NCBI GenBank assembly: GCA_000787465.1
Contig: JSYX01000068.1
Span: forward strand, 24,832-88,831
DNA length: 64,000 nucleotides
Source of the DNA: Thermomucor indicae-seudaticae
Lineage: Eukaryota > Mucoromycota > Mucoromycetes > Mucorales > Lichtheimiaceae
Direction: 5' to 3'
A model generated the notes under the pieces. That model worked only from the letters and a program-made list of their open reading frames with translations. It ran no database searches and was not told the DNA's origin. Positions 36,076 to 48,907 of this stretch are shown here, piece after piece (within the stretch, counting starts at the first letter, position 1; each line of letters starts with the position of its first letter). The position numbers and the translations under genes are program-made.

Positions 36076-37135
36076 TTAAAACGAGATAGCACTGAATGTC
36101 TTTCGGGGAAGAATGGACATGATTCCACCCACGAGCAGATAACGTGTCGCGAACATGGCGACCAGCGCCGTTCCGTAGAGAGCCATTCTGTACATCGGAC
36201 CGAGTTTGATGAGTAATTTCACTGTAAAAAGTAGTCAGCGAAACATCTAGATGACAAGCAGAGAAATTGGCATACCTGGCGGCGGTGCAAAGAGATAGTT
36301 GAGGTTGAGACCAGATTTTAAAGCACAAGTATGCAACAGGGGAGTATGGAAAAATCCATAGACAAAAAAGGAAAGCAGTGCCATGCTCGGTGAGGGAGGC
36401 AGAACGAGGTAACGGCCACTGTAAATCATGTAGATCGGCGCAGCCAAAATGAGAATATGCTCTGCAAAAAGAAAGGATAAGGTAAGCAACTGTCTGGTTC
36501 GATTTGTTGACGGCGCAACTTTACCAGCAAAGAAATTAAAAGTTTCAAGGAACAGATAGTGATCCCTCAGATCAGGAAACGCAAGAGCAGCATAACCACC
36601 CCACTGAGTGTGAAGATAGATATTAAACAGGATTTTCGATAGCGTACGTTCTGGGGCTGACATGACGGTGATCAACAGCAAAGCGCTCATATGGCAGGGC
36701 TGAAGCATGAACAATCCAGTGCCGCGAAGTAACTTGTGCGTCAACGTTAAGCCGAGGGAACCGACCAAAGAGCCAAACAGGATCTTTTCTGTCAAGGTTG
36801 GAGGACACGGGGGAACAAAAGTCGTCAACAAGGTGTAGTTGAGTGAACCCGGTGCCAATGTCCGAAGCAAAAAGTACGAGGAGGCGCATATGAACGTCGT
36901 TGAAAGAAATACAAGCTCGACACCGTGTTGCCGTGGGTGGACATACCTAGTCCCTGGATTAGAATTTATGCTTTGCGTCGTCATGTTTACGTCTGACTTG
37001 CCCTTACCAAGAGCCCTTGGTTGATTGGGACCAATCGGTGTCAATGGGCAGGTCAACTGCCACCGTGCGAATTAAACGCTCAAGACGGCATGCAAAGGGA
37101 TCCCAGGCATTACGGAGGAGACTGACCACCGCCAT
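36076..37135 (-). CDS. TMEM164-like multi-pass membrane protein
   Basis: Exons 37008-37135, 36525-36946, 36276-36461 and 36076-36221 give 293 residues. After a short soluble N-terminus (MAVVSLLRNAWDPFACRLER) the motif WYVHPRQHGVE precedes a series of hydrophobic helices. The conserved core includes LQPCHMSALLL, HTQWGGYAALAFPDL and, created by removing a frame-neutral 63-bp intron, FNFFAEHILILAAPIYMIYS, then NLNYLFAPP. The family occurs in animals and fungi; human TMEM164 has been linked to ether-lipid acyl transfer, which I would not assume here. The Cys and His in the LQPCH segment are the likely functional residues. The first exon was chosen because only its frame joins in phase at the CTAG acceptor before WYVHPRQ. 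Confidence 0.8.
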
Positions 37136-38738
37136 TTTCTGCAATTGACAATTTTAACAAGAGAAAAACTGTTGCCTGGACCCCAATTAAACTTTTTCGA
37201 CCTTCAGGAACCCGAATTTTCAATCTCAGGTTCCGACGATCATTTGCACTGATCACGTTTACTGGGAACGCCGGGTACAGACCAGCTCGTTACTACAGTA
37301 TACTGGATTTCTCCTTCAATTTCGCTCAGCGTTAAAAGAAGTTGGCATGGAAACGTGCTTGATACTTGCGCAGAACCTTGCATTATGTACCCAAAGTGGG
37401 GTGAATGGAGTTCTCCGAATGCTTAGCTGGATTCCTCGCAGATCTCGCTTTGTATGCTTTCTCGGTCTTCCTGACCTCTTCAGAGTTTCGGTTGTGGAGT
37501 GCTTGAGAAAGCGTTCCACAGTTCTCTGCACAGTTGAACGGCTTCTTATGTTGCGGGCTTTGGCGATCTGTCCGTAACTGAAACCCGCTTGCCAAATGCC
37601 AATAATGACAGCACGTTCTTCGGAGGAAAGCTGCTTTCGAGGAGATATAGGGTGTTGGTCGTGTCACGAAGAGGCATTGCGAATCGCAAATTCAGAAGCG
37701 TTGGAAAACAAACGGAAGGTGCAAGACCAGACAATAGCTGTATTTATACGTCATGCAGAGGTGCATGCAAAACTTTGGAGCTTCGCAGCTACCCTTTTTA
37801 TTAACGTTTCTGAAAACCTTAAACTTCTACAACAAATTTTGGAGTCCCTATTGTCTTCCATGTAAATACGAAGTTCATAGCATGGCATGTTGCATTAATG
37901 CCAAAAAAAGGTGGGTCCAAGGTCGATTTGGCGGAGTTCAGGCAAGGTGTACGCAGACTTCCAAAGAGCCAAGCAGGCAGTGAGAAATGTTCTGCGTTCA
38001 TTGACGAAGGATAGAGACATTAAAGAGAATGCGATTCTTCTCCTGGGATGCCTTTTGATGTGCTTTTCTCTGCAGAACCCTTCCTCCATCGGCATGTTGA
38101 ATTGTCCTACTCTTTAAACAACCAGTATCGTATACAGTCAATAGCGAGCTCGCTTGATCGAATAACATACGAAAGAAAAATAACGAAACGAACATTCGGG
38201 TCAGCAATTGCACTCTTGGTGAACTAGTACTTCCCCAGTTCAGAGTGTACGTCTTTAGTAATCGTTGGCCTGTTGGGGTGTATACATCCATCCTCTCTTG
38301 CGACTATGACCGTTTCCAAACCTCTACGAGCATCCGTAGACTACATAAATAAGCGCAACAAACCCGTTGTGCTACATTTTCGCACATTCATAGTATCCTT
38401 GGAGATAACTCTTGTAAGCGTTTCTAAATGATGCAGGCTCATGCCGTCTAGATTGCTGCGGTAAGCAAGCTCTTGCGCATGGACCACTCATGTTAGCATC
38501 TGTATCTCCTTTACTTCCTTGGTATCTGTCGAAACACAATCTCTTCGTTTGGACACGTAATCATATATCGATAAACCAAGACCGAAGGGAAGTTCAAAAG
38601 CTCAATGATTGCGTTGAATCATTGAATCCAAGGCAAAGCCTCAGGTTTTAAACATGAAAAATGCATATAAAAGTAAGACATTTGACTTTTTCTTACGGAC
38701 AACACTTTTCTTTCTTTCACTTTTTCCAGTCGAAAATC
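37136..38738. other. Intergenic containing a transposase relic
   Basis: Holds the Tc1 relic (37316-37700); outside it I see no gene. A GCATATAAAAG box at 38663-38673 lies about 70 bp before the H2A paralogue start. Confidence 0.5.
37316..37700 (-). pseudogene. Tc1/mariner transposase fragment (DNA-binding part), frameshifted
   Basis: Minus-strand reading gives RKQLSSEERAVIIGIWQAGF, YGQIAKA, STVQRTVERFL and RSGRPRKHTKRDLRGI, the paired helix-turn-helix region and GRPRK linker of Tc1-like transposases. The start (MPLRDTTNTL) is in another frame, and a further shift near LRKYQARFHANF ends the homology. The catalytic DDE domain is missing. The remnant is therefore inactive. Confidence 0.8.
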
Positions 38739-39131
38739 ATGTCCGGAAAAGCAGTCGGTCAACAAAAGACTCGCAGCCGATCTGGCAAGGCTGGTCTAAT
38801 GTTTCCTGTGAGCCGTATTCATCGTCGTCTTCGAATGGGATACTATGCCCAACGCATCGCTAGTGGTGCTCCGGTTTACATGGCTGCTGTTCTCGAGTAC
38901 TTGACGGCAGAAATCTTGGAGCTTGCCGGAAACGCAGCTCGTGACAACAAAAAAATACGTATCATTCCACGTCATCTCCAGTTGGCCATCCGCAACGACG
39001 AAGAACTCAACAAATTGCTCGCAAACGTTACCATCTCTCAAGGCGGTGTGTTGCCGAACATTCACAGTAGCTTGCTCCCCACTAAAACCAAGAAGGCCCA
39101 GGCAGCAGTAGAAGCCAGCCAGGAACTTTAA
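38739..39131 (+). CDS. Divergent histone H2A paralogue
   Basis: Single exon, 130 residues. It has the H2A fold with [20 protein letters not shown] and the acidic-patch residues, and it ends in ASQEL with the phosphorylatable SQ motif. Compared with the canonical H2A at 47678-48076 it differs at many positions that are normally fixed: [20 protein letters not shown] versus [26 protein letters not shown] versus [17 protein letters not shown] versus [11 protein letters not shown]. It has a longer AQAAVEA tail and no neighbouring H2B. It is not H2A.Z (it lacks that variant's sequence features). It could be a developmental or spore histone (inference). Its codons look less biased than the canonical gene's. 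Confidence 0.93.
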   Translation: MSGKAVGQQKTRSRSGKAGLMFPVSRIHRRLRMGYYAQRIASGAPVYMAAVLEYLTAEILELAGNAARDNKKIRIIPRHLQLAIRNDEELNKLLANVTISQGGVLPNIHSSLLPTKTKKAQAAVEASQEL

Positions 39132-39372
39132 AGTGATGAACATCTTTCTCCCTTGCAAATATCACATCATGGATACCTTGCTTACACACATGTATTTACG
39201 TAAAACTATTAGCTTTCAGGTATATATAAAGTGAAATCCATGCATGATTGTTGTATTGCGGGGTGTGTGCGTGTGTGTATGTTTTGGGAGATGGGTAGGG
39301 AAGACATATGGACAAATTACAGCTCTTGTACATAAAGAAAGACAGAGCTCAAAAGAGGATTGCGTATATCAC

Positions 39373-41334
39373 CTAAATGTCGTGGATTTTGTTTCTTTTC
39401 AAGTTAAACTTGACACCTTTTTTCGGTGGTGAAGGCGTTGTCTGTTCTGCTGCTGAATCCAAAGTCTCATCTGACAGTCGTCGTTGTTGTTGTCTTGAAC
39501 TAGCAGCAGCAAGCATTTTGCGTCTTGTTTCTGATCTCGCATCTCGTTCTTCTTTCTGTTCCCGGGCACGCCATTGCTTAATTTGTTGCGCACGCAAAGC
39601 TTCTCGTCTCTTCTTTTCCGTGCGTGATAAGGGTGGTGGTCGTGGTGCATCCTCTTCATCATCGTCATCATCTCCACGCTTGGCCTCGCTAGCTTTATGA
39701 ACGGCCTTGGCATCGCTCTTGGCTGTCGTAGAGGTCGACATCCGCACGTCCGCCTCAGGTACTGGTCGAGGACCAGATTCTGCTCGAGGTAGTATGCGAG
39801 CGGCTTTTTTTATTGGTGTCGAAGGCGGCACGGTAGGGGTAAGAGAAGACTTGCTCTTGGGAACAGGGGAGGCTCTGCCACCATTAATGGAGCGTGTTCT
39901 GCTGCTTTCCTGTGCTTTTGGCTGGATAGCCGAACTCTTGAGCTTCACTGGCGACTTGCCAGACTCGGCTTGATGGCTCTGTAGCATTTGGTCCTCCGCG
40001 GCTCGTAACTCGGAACCCGTTTTACCAGCAACAGCTATCCCATTGGCCTTGTCGTCTTGCTTTTTCGAAGGCGTGGATGTCGATTTCCGGATAGGCAACT
40101 TGGATGATCGTCTAGTTGGTGGTGTGCTACGATTAGTTGTAGGTTTAGGCAAAAGAACGTGGGATTCGATCTTTTGGCCCGTTTGTTCAACCGGAGTGTC
40201 ATTGCTGACTTCATGGTTGTTGCTCGGAGTAGACCCGGTTTCTTGAATGCCAGACACATCTTGCATATCCGTAGCCGAATCAAGATGCAGCAGAGGTGAC
40301 ACAGCCTCGGGCTCCATGGGATCTAAAGTAGCAGTATTGGAGCTGCAATCCAACGACTTTTGGCAGGAATCTTTTATCGGTTCATTGTCAGGCGACTGCT
40401 TCTCCTCCTCATCTCGAGGGAACCTCATCTCACTTTCCGGCTCTGTAGGCTCAAGAACTACAACGGTCTCTGTTGCCCCGGTGATCTGGTCACAAATCGG
40501 TTCACTGTCAGGCTGCTGCTGCTCCTCCTTCTTCTCCTCCTCCTCCTCCTCCTCCTCTTCTCGAAGACGTTTCATGTCACTTTGCAACTCTGTTGGTCCA
40601 GGAACTACAAGGGACTCTGTTGCAGGAATGGTCTGGTCACAAACACTGCGAACGGAATCTGAATGTGCCGATGGATTGGCAGTGCCCGAAATATTGATTG
40701 CAGAAGGTTCTTCTTCTTCAATGACAGTGGCCTTGGTATCTTTTTTTGCATCCAAGTTTCGGGCATCGCTGACCGTTGCCTGGATCGACGGATTGTGTAT
40801 CTCTCGCAAGGAATGTGGTTCTGGTATGGACGTCACCAAGGATGGTTTGCTTGCAGGCTGAAGTCTCGCCGGTGCCGATTGCGTTTTCGTCGGCTTCTTT
40901 CTATCTTCTCTGGAAACTGCGGGTGATGGTCTCGGTGAGCAACAAAGGAACACGAATGAATAATATATGCCACGCGCCGTAACAGTACTTGCTCCGGATA
41001 TACGGTCGTCAATAGCACACAAACTTTGCTTCGCAAGCGGAAAAGGGAAAAAGGACGTGCACAAAACTGGCGTTTGTGATTTCTGTACAGGGGTGCTTTG
41101 TTCAAAGTCTTCCGTAAGAGCAATGTCAAATGGTTCTTGCTCTGGCAATGATGGCGGATCAGTGTGAATATTTGCAGCGAGGACCTGGGCTTCTGGGTAG
41201 TGCTGTTCGCTCGCTGCCGTCATGTACCCTAAATGTCTGATGTGAAGGGGTGGACACGGCGCAGTTAGCGAACCCTTTGTATGCTCCTTTAGGTCAGCGG
41301 TCCGTGCCGCCTTCCATTTTGAGATAACTACCAT
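39373..41334 (-). CDS. Large intrinsically disordered, acidic-repeat protein
   Basis: An open frame of about 653 residues with no recognised globular domain. The middle holds imperfect repeats of the form CDQTIPATESLVVPGPTE / CDQITGATETVVVLEPTE, each followed by a Glu-rich run (a CTC/TCC microsatellite at 40530-40562). Then come Ser/Pro/Lys-rich text and, at the C-terminus, a charged helix (RTEKKRREALRAQQIKQW) and KKGVKFNLKRNKIH, which contains a VKF core resembling PP1-docking RVxF motifs. It is probably nuclear (several basic clusters). A small intron near 40908-40970 (donor GTACTG) is possible. The 5' end is uncertain: 41334 is the first ATG of the frame, but another exon may precede it. 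Confidence 0.6.
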   Translation of the reverse strand: MVVISKWKAARTADLKEHTKGSLTAPCPPLHIRHLGYMTAASEQHYPEAQVLAANIHTDPPSLPEQEPFDIALTEDFEQSTPVQKSQTPVLCTSFFPFPLAKQSLCAIDDRISGASTVTARGIYYSFVFLCCSPRPSPAVSREDRKKPTKTQSAPARLQPASKPSLVTSIPEPHSLREIHNPSIQATVSDARNLDAKKDTKATVIEEEEPSAINISGTANPSAHSDSVRSVCDQTIPATESLVVPGPTELQSDMKRLREEEEEEEEEKKEEQQQPDSEPICDQITGATETVVVLEPTEPESEMRFPRDEEEKQSPDNEPIKDSCQKSLDCSSNTATLDPMEPEAVSPLLHLDSATDMQDVSGIQETGSTPSNNHEVSNDTPVEQTGQKIESHVLLPKPTTNRSTPPTRRSSKLPIRKSTSTPSKKQDDKANGIAVAGKTGSELRAAEDQMLQSHQAESGKSPVKLKSSAIQPKAQESSRTRSINGGRASPVPKSKSSLTPTVPPSTPIKKAARILPRAESGPRPVPEADVRMSTSTTAKSDAKAVHKASEAKRGDDDDDEEDAPRPPPLSRTEKKRREALRAQQIKQWRAREQKEERDARSETRRKMLAAASSRQQQRRLSDETLDSAAEQTTPSPPKKGVKFNLKRNKIHDI

Positions 41335-41735
41335 ACGCAACAGCTCTTTGTTCCTTATTTAACGTAGACACAACGCGTATAACCGCAATGAGTTTGGGAC
41401 AATCGCGCCGCAGATGCGACAATCGTCCCTCAGTAACTGCGAGCATTTCGTGCCAGCTGTTCCGAATGCCCCAACCGAACCCCAAAAGCCAGACAGTCAC
41501 AGAGATCACTGCTCAAAACCCATACAACAAAACACCTCAAGAGAATTTCTTGCGCAAGTAAGATGTATTTGTAACACTGATTTCAAAACGAAAATAGAGC
41601 TAGAGCTATATACAAATGCCGATGATAGTGTCTTGTAAACACATCAGAGAAACTTTGTTGAAGACGAGAGGTAATCGCAGGGACGGTCGGTAAAAAAGTA
41701 ATGATGCAAAGTTACAGGGTAAAAAGTAAAGGCGT
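41335..41735. other. Region between disordered-protein gene and H4
   Basis: No certain gene. A minus-strand frame (41294-41509) with MLAVTEGRLSHLRRD could be a 5' exon of the disordered-protein gene, but no joint proves it. H4's 3' untranslated text is at its right end. Confidence 0.35.
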
Positions 41736-43088
<1,353 letters not shown>

Positions 43089-43917
43089 ACGGACGTTTTC
43101 ATTACCAGCTCAATGCAACAATCCCAATAATCGCACCACACCTTACAACAACGAACGACATATACAAATTCACCTTTTTTCGCTCTTCCTCTCAGTCTTC
43201 CACGTATTCGACGGATATAAAGGAATAATGTAGCATTTTTTCATTCATCTCGCAAGTTTGTTCTTTCAACATTTTTCGTACGCAAGGGTTTTTTCCTCCA
43301 ATTAAAACGCTTATCTCATCTGCTGCTTTATCGGTTATTCTTCTGTTCAATCGGCACCGAAAGTACTTGTACAGATTTCATTTTCTTCTTTCCCCTTGCT
43401 GCGGATGTGTGGTTTGAATAAACTTTGTACGTATGAATCTCCTTTATTTCTTTGTCGTTGTTGATCTGCAAATAAAATCCCTTTTTGCAACAAAATTTGT
43501 ATCGAAGAATCCTTATGCATGCACTATATAACACATGATGAAAACTTTATTTGTGTTTTCCGTCATTACATATTGCATATGAGGTCCTGTAACGAAAGAG
43601 TTTTGTATTTGATAGCAAGGGATAACGATAATAGAAAAGATAATGCCAGCAAAGTAACTTCAGTAAATAAATTGTTTAGCAATTGCAACAGAAGTCCTCA
43701 AAAGTTCTGTATTTTGATAGCAACAGACGCAAGTAAAAATAATAGTGGCAAGGTACTTTGAATAAATGGGTTGTAGCAGCAAATGATAGTGGCATAATGG
43801 TGGCTAGGCAAAAAAGTTTTACTTTTCGGGTCTTGGAAAACACGGTGGAGTAATTACGACACGAAAAAAGTTAAAAACCGAATGGTCAAAAAAGTCGGAA
43901 GGTTGCGCGTTCCGCTT

Positions 43918-44011
43918 GAACACGTACAAAAGAAAAAGTTGCGGCGCGAACACGTACAAAGAAAAGAAAGAACGGCGCCGACACGTACAAAAGCAAAAAA
44001 AAGAGCGGCGC
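43918..44011. repeat. Three tandem imperfect repeats of 30-33 bp
   Basis: Copies at 43918-43947, 43948-43978 and 43979-44011 each begin with an (GA/CG)ACACGTACAAA core, run through an A/G-rich centre and end in CGGCGC. The unit carries a CACGTAC word that could bind a bHLH factor. Confidence 0.75.
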
Positions 44012-46271
44012 GAAACGCGAAACACCGCTGAGCGAGATTACGTGGAAGTTCAGACGGGTAAAAAAGGAAGAAACACGAAGGGCGGGAATGTCGGTAAACT
44101 CAGCGCGGTCAGCCAGTGCCTGTTCAAGAGTACGCTGCCTTTTCACAAGTCTGCATGCTCATGTACTGTAAAGAAAAACATTCAGGGCATGCATGCATAT
44201 GCGCATTGCATGACATAAAACAAAGCATATGTCATCACTCTATATAAGGTTATAAACATGTACTTCCGGTTATGATACTGTTGCATAACCGAGTCTACAA
44301 GGTATTCAATAAATATTACTATGAAATTCGTTGTTTGAGGACCCTGAACGTGTTCCGAATGGAATTTGCAATACAGGAGCCTTATTCTGTGGAATGGTCT
44401 TATTATAAACTTAGAATTCCAGAATAGTTTTGACAATATGGATGGTTTTCATTCGCTGAAGTGCTGCGATGGAAGCAGGCTGTCTTTATCCACTTATGCA
44501 CTTTGAACTGGTTCTCATTGTCTTCTCTGAAGCGTTGAGCTAATCGTCTTGTTTGAGTTTATCAGGAACAAAGAAGACTTTGTACTGAGAGAGGGGCTAA
44601 GGAGATAGCCAAGAGATTCTGAATCTATGCACTTAAGCAGGTACATAGTGTCTCCCTACTCTATAGCGTTTGTTGTCTTCGATGTCACATGCATTGAAAA
44701 GAGAATCTACTAAAGTTATGCTATCCCCAGACAGGTAATAGATTGGCTCCAGGTTTGGTGCTGGTGCTTGATACGTGGATTCTGTTCTGTACCGGCTTTT
44801 GCATTTTCCAGTAGCATATCGTCTGCAGCGATCCATTAAGACGACAAAGGATCATCTTCTAGAGGAAAGCCTTCTTTTCTTACAGCCACTCCATGGAAGA
44901 GGCTATTCTAACAATCAAGCAGCTTGATACTACACGAATTATGGAAACTGTAAGTTCTACTTTTAGGAATAAGCTGAACTGGGGACGTTGAACAAGTATT
45001 CCGCTAGTTAGTCAAGTCCCCTTATGTAAACTATGGATACTCCCAATGTTTGTAATGTTTGTGCTAATCGGAAAAGATGATAAAAAGCTAGAACGAATAC
45101 ATTTCAACCTGTTTCAGTTCGCTAGGCTTTAACGAAAATATTAGCTACTGATATGCAATCTTAATGGTTGCAACTTGTGTCTCACGATAACCTCATAGTA
45201 TCCTTGTTAAGTTACTCTGCTTTTCTCTGCTTACCAAGGTTCTGTCAGATATGAAGAAGACGTTGAATCGGCAGGCGAAGATCATGAACATATCGTTTAT
45301 ATGGATTATCGCATGTAAGAACCTTATGATTATCAGCTCAAAGAATCAAATACTTGTTGTACCACCAGATGCGTATAATAATCATGCCTTAATCGACCTT
45401 TCTTTCCAATGCAGACAGCAAAATACGGTAGTTCAATATACAACTGTGAAATCCCTTCCGTTTTCGTTAAGCATGCACGGATGTGAGTCATGAAACGGCA
45501 TATGCCCGTCAGACGTCTTATGATTGCTTGTATCTGTTCAAAGTAACTTCGGATAGGCCAAGATCACTAGACCAAAGTTGTTTAAGGAGCACATAATACT
45601 CTTGTGTTCTGCTACACATGTCTGCAAAGGACAGAATGATGATGTTGAAGAGATACTATTACCACTTAAAGTGAGATAGGTTTCGCAGCAGTTCTAAAAG
45701 AAAGTACAGTCTTTTGAGTGGCTACTGAACGACTTCGAGCCCAAATTCATCGTGTCTCCACTATGCAAATAGTTTCCTGCAAAGCATGTCCAAGTCAGTT
45801 TCAAGCATGATATGTCACGTGTGCCTACTGACGCTGGAAATTGAACCTTGAATTGCCAGCCGTTATCTAAGATAAATTCGATGGAAGAAGTTAAAAAGCC
45901 TGCATGTCCGGTTGTTTTACAACTCCAAAGCAGCAACCATCATCAACTATCTTGATTGCTTTCTTCATAGCTAGTTGTATGCTTACTGCATGAATGCATT
46001 TCTTTTCTGCAAAATATCTTCATCAGAAAGGAAGCTCGGCCTACTGGCCAAAAGACGCAGTTAGATCAACAGCTTGCCTGAGTTAACGTTTTCTTTTCAT
46101 TGAATCCAGTACATGCAAAACTCAATATAGCGATTTCATATGGAATTGCTGACAATCACCTAACCTTAGAACTTCAACGTGTTCACGAGAGTGAGGTCGT
46201 GGCTATTACGATACATTGTAAACAACCGAACGCCTCAAAATTCTTAGCGTATAGTTTTGCTTGATACGCTC

Positions 46272-46554
46272 TGAAATATCACAATAACAAAGAGACTAAG
46301 AATCAGTGAGACTCAAAGATGAATGCTTTATTATGTCCAATCCTACACCCTACTTATAACCTTCTATGTGACATGGGTCTATCGGCTTGTCTCAAGGAAT
46401 TCACAGTGTTAACAGAGGGATCCAATGTTCTGTGCCTAAATAACGGACTGTCATGGTTTCACTCTACCAGGAACATATAACCCCTGCGTTACTGAGACCT
46501 AATTACAAGCCTATATCCATTGTACTGGTTCCCAAAGTACGCTTGGATACAACA
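46272..46554 (-). mobile_element. Solo-LTR-like element, copy 2
   Basis: About 283 bp related to 3765-3998. On the minus strand it begins TGTTGTATCC and ends in TTTCA after TTATTGTGAT. The flanks are CGCTC / CTCTC (one mismatch). It has a 25-bp-plus insertion relative to copy 1 around 46380-46435. No internal retroelement genes are seen. Confidence 0.6.
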
Positions 46555-47677
46555 CTCTCCGTTATGCAAGCGAAACCGGTACCAGCCAGTTTCTGATTAA
46601 CATCACTTCGACTTGAAAGGTTACTTTCGCAGATCATATGATCTTGTTGGATAACTCCTATCAGCAGATCTACCCAAGTACGCATTCCGCTAACACTAAA
46701 TATATAATCAAAGCATCAGTGATTGTCGAGAACCACAGACCTGATCAGCAAGCCAGATAGCATTTCTTTCCGCATTAACTTGACGTTCGATAAGTACCAT
46801 ATGTGAGCTATGCTAAGTCTTTTACGCCGTTATTCTAGCGGTTATTCCTTACCGAAAAGTGTTCTACGTACAGCTGCGAAATTCATTTCTAACAAGCATC
46901 GCTTGCTTGCAAACGACGAGAACATGCATCTACGGGTTACCCTAGATAGCACATCATTTTTTAAATCTCTCAAGGCTTGCACATGCTTTGGAATCTATAC
47001 TTACAATGCCATCCTATTTATTCATAATAAACGCGCATGACTCAATGGACCATTCATATTCTGCTTCCTTTTTCCATCTTTTTCATATATAACGAGTTCG
47101 AATCACCAGAATATAGTCTACAGAATATGTTAGCCGTTACAGGATCAAGTGCTCTTGATATCGCATCTGGGTTTTTATTCTATTCTACTGTAGCGCCTGG
47201 GATACAACACAACTGTCCATCACAAGCTTGATAGCCAGAAGATACGGCGAACAGAAATTCTTTCTGATAAAGCTGCGGAATCGCCCTGTGGCTGAGTCCG
47301 TGAGTACTAACGAACGTGCAGATGTTTAATCTATTAACGGAGTGGAAACAATAGCATGCACGTTGATTTCATGGAAGCATTACTGTCTTCTATTTCCACC
47401 ACCAAATACAAATACTCCCAAGCAATAATCCTCTTTCTCCTCCAAAATAAAGGACAATAAAATCCGAGTTGATTTGGATGATGTTGATTTTATTATGTAG
47501 GTATATACAAAGCAATAGCAAATCGAGGTTACAGGCGCTGAACGCCCTTAGCAGCGAAAGAAAATAGAACGCGTGAAATGAAGATGGACCATTTTCGTAA
47601 AAGGGTTGTGTGCTTTTTTTGTTTGTACACGTCGCTTGTTGGAGGAAGAAAAAATAAAAGTTGAAGATACAAAGCGT

Positions 47678-48076
47678 TTAAAGTTCCTGCGAAGCACCGG
47701 GAGCCTTCTTTGACTTGGTAGGAAGGAGACTGGCGTGAATGTTGGGCAAGACACCACCCTGGGCAATCGTAACATGACCGAGCAGCTTGTTCAATTCTTC
47801 GTCGTTACGGATGGCCAATTGCAAATGGCGAGGAATAATACGGGACTTCTTGTTGTCACGAGCAGCGTTACCGGCCAACTCGAGGATTTCAGCCGTCAAG
47901 TATTCGAGAACAGCAGCAAGGTAGACGGGAGCACCAGCACCAACTCGCTGAGCATAGTTGCCGCGACGCAAAAGACGGTGAATACGACCAACAGGGAATT
48001 GAAGACCGGCCTTGGCAGAACGGGTTTGGGACTTGGCGCCAGCAGCAGACTTGCCTCCAGATTTGCCTCCAGACAT
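47678..48076 (-). CDS. Canonical histone H2A with SQ tail
   Basis: Single exon, 132 residues: [20 protein letters not shown], then [40 protein letters not shown], and the end APGASQEL. The terminal SQEL is the yeast/H2A.X-style DNA-damage phosphorylation site. It forms the H2A-H2B dimer and is transcribed divergently from H2B (48533). Codon choice is strongly biased. A TATATAAA box lies on the minus strand around 48171-48180. Confidence 0.99.
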   Translation of the reverse strand: MSGGKSGGKSAAGAKSQTRSAKAGLQFPVGRIHRLLRRGNYAQRVGAGAPVYLAAVLEYLTAEILELAGNAARDNKKSRIIPRHLQLAIRNDEELNKLLGHVTIAQGGVLPNIHASLLPTKSKKAPGASQEL

Positions 48077-48532
48077 GATGATGTAATAAAAAACAGAAAG
48101 TAGTAGTAAGATGCGGGAAAAGAGAAGAAAAGAAGTGAATTCGAAGCGAAGGAACAGCCGAACCGGCTGGCTTTTATATAAACGGGTTCTACCTTCATTG
48201 AAATTCCGACTATCACGCGGTCCACGGCACCACGCGCGATGCTATGATATCGAAAAAAATTTCTAGACGAAATTAGATTCTCTACGTGATAATTCGGCGT
48301 GATTTCGTGTTAATTTCGTGTTTTCACGTTTATTAAGTGGGGTTGGCTATGATGTGAAAAAGAGGAGGGTGCAAAAAATTTTGTTTGGCGTAAACACGCG
48401 CCCTCGCTTCTCTCGCATTTGAATTTCAAAGTGCGACTGTCACGCGGAAAAAGTGGATATAAAAGCAGTCGACTTGACTGTCTAACCAATACCATTTTCC
48501 CGCTTTCACACACATCATCTCATTTCATATCA
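48077..48532. promoter_or_regulatory. Divergent H2A/H2B promoter
   Basis: 456 bp. TATA boxes: TTTTATATAAACGG at 48172-48185 for H2A and GGATATAAAAG at 48454-48464 for H2B. Between them are TTTCGTGTTAATTTCGTGTT (48303-48322) plus TTCACG, which share TTCGTGTTTT with the H4/H3 promoter, and CGCGGTCCACGGC near 48217. Confidence 0.75.
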
Positions 48533-48907
48533 ATGGCTCCCAAGACTGACAAACCCGCTGCCGGCAAGGCTCCCGCCAAGACCACCGAGAAGAAGGTCAA
48601 GAGTGACAAGAAGAGAAAGGTCGCTCGCAAGGAAACCTACTCCTCCTACATTTACCGTGTCCTGAAGCAAGTCCACCCCGACACTGGTATCTCCAACAAG
48701 GCCATGTCGATCTTGAACTCCTTCGTCAATGACATCTTTGAACGCATTGCCTCCGAAGCTTCCAAGCTTGCTGCTTACAACAAGCGTTCGACCATCTCGT
48801 CTCGTGAAATTCAAACTGCTGTCCGTCTCATTCTTCCCGGTGAACTTGCCAAGCACGCCGTCTCTGAGGGTACCAAGGCTGTCACCAAATACACCAGCTC
48901 CAAATAA
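48533..48907 (+). CDS. Histone H2B
   Basis: Single exon, 124 residues: a Lys/Pro/Ala-rich tail ([20 protein letters not shown]), then [40 protein letters not shown], and the C-terminal [18 protein letters not shown] with the ubiquitination-site Lys. It pairs with H2A. The CCAGCTCAATG word occurs 62 nt after the stop (48969-48979), as it does after H3. Confidence 0.99.
   Translation: MAPKTDKPAAGKAPAKTTEKKVKSDKKRKVARKETYSSYIYRVLKQVHPDTGISNKAMSILNSFVNDIFERIASEASKLAAYNKRSTISSREIQTAVRLILPGELAKHAVSEGTKAVTKYTSSK

Larger units (their letters stand above)
43089..47677. other. 4.6-kb gene-poor region between the two histone pairs
   Basis: No gene supported. Contains an imperfect 30-33-bp triplicate (43918-44011), a second solo-LTR-like element (46272-46554) and AT-rich text with only short frames (45251-45493, 46810-47231) that carry no recognised motif. 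The left 250 bp are the H3 3' region. Confidence 0.45.

Noticed and set aside
36276..37056. TMEM164-like protein starting with MTCPLTPIGP
   Set aside because: That residue is a TTG codon inside the first intron/exon overlap; the ATG at 37135 joins in phase and gives the expected WYVHPRQ core.
40520..40562. CTC/TCC run as a regulatory satellite
   Set aside because: It lies inside the coding frame of the disordered protein and simply encodes glutamate.
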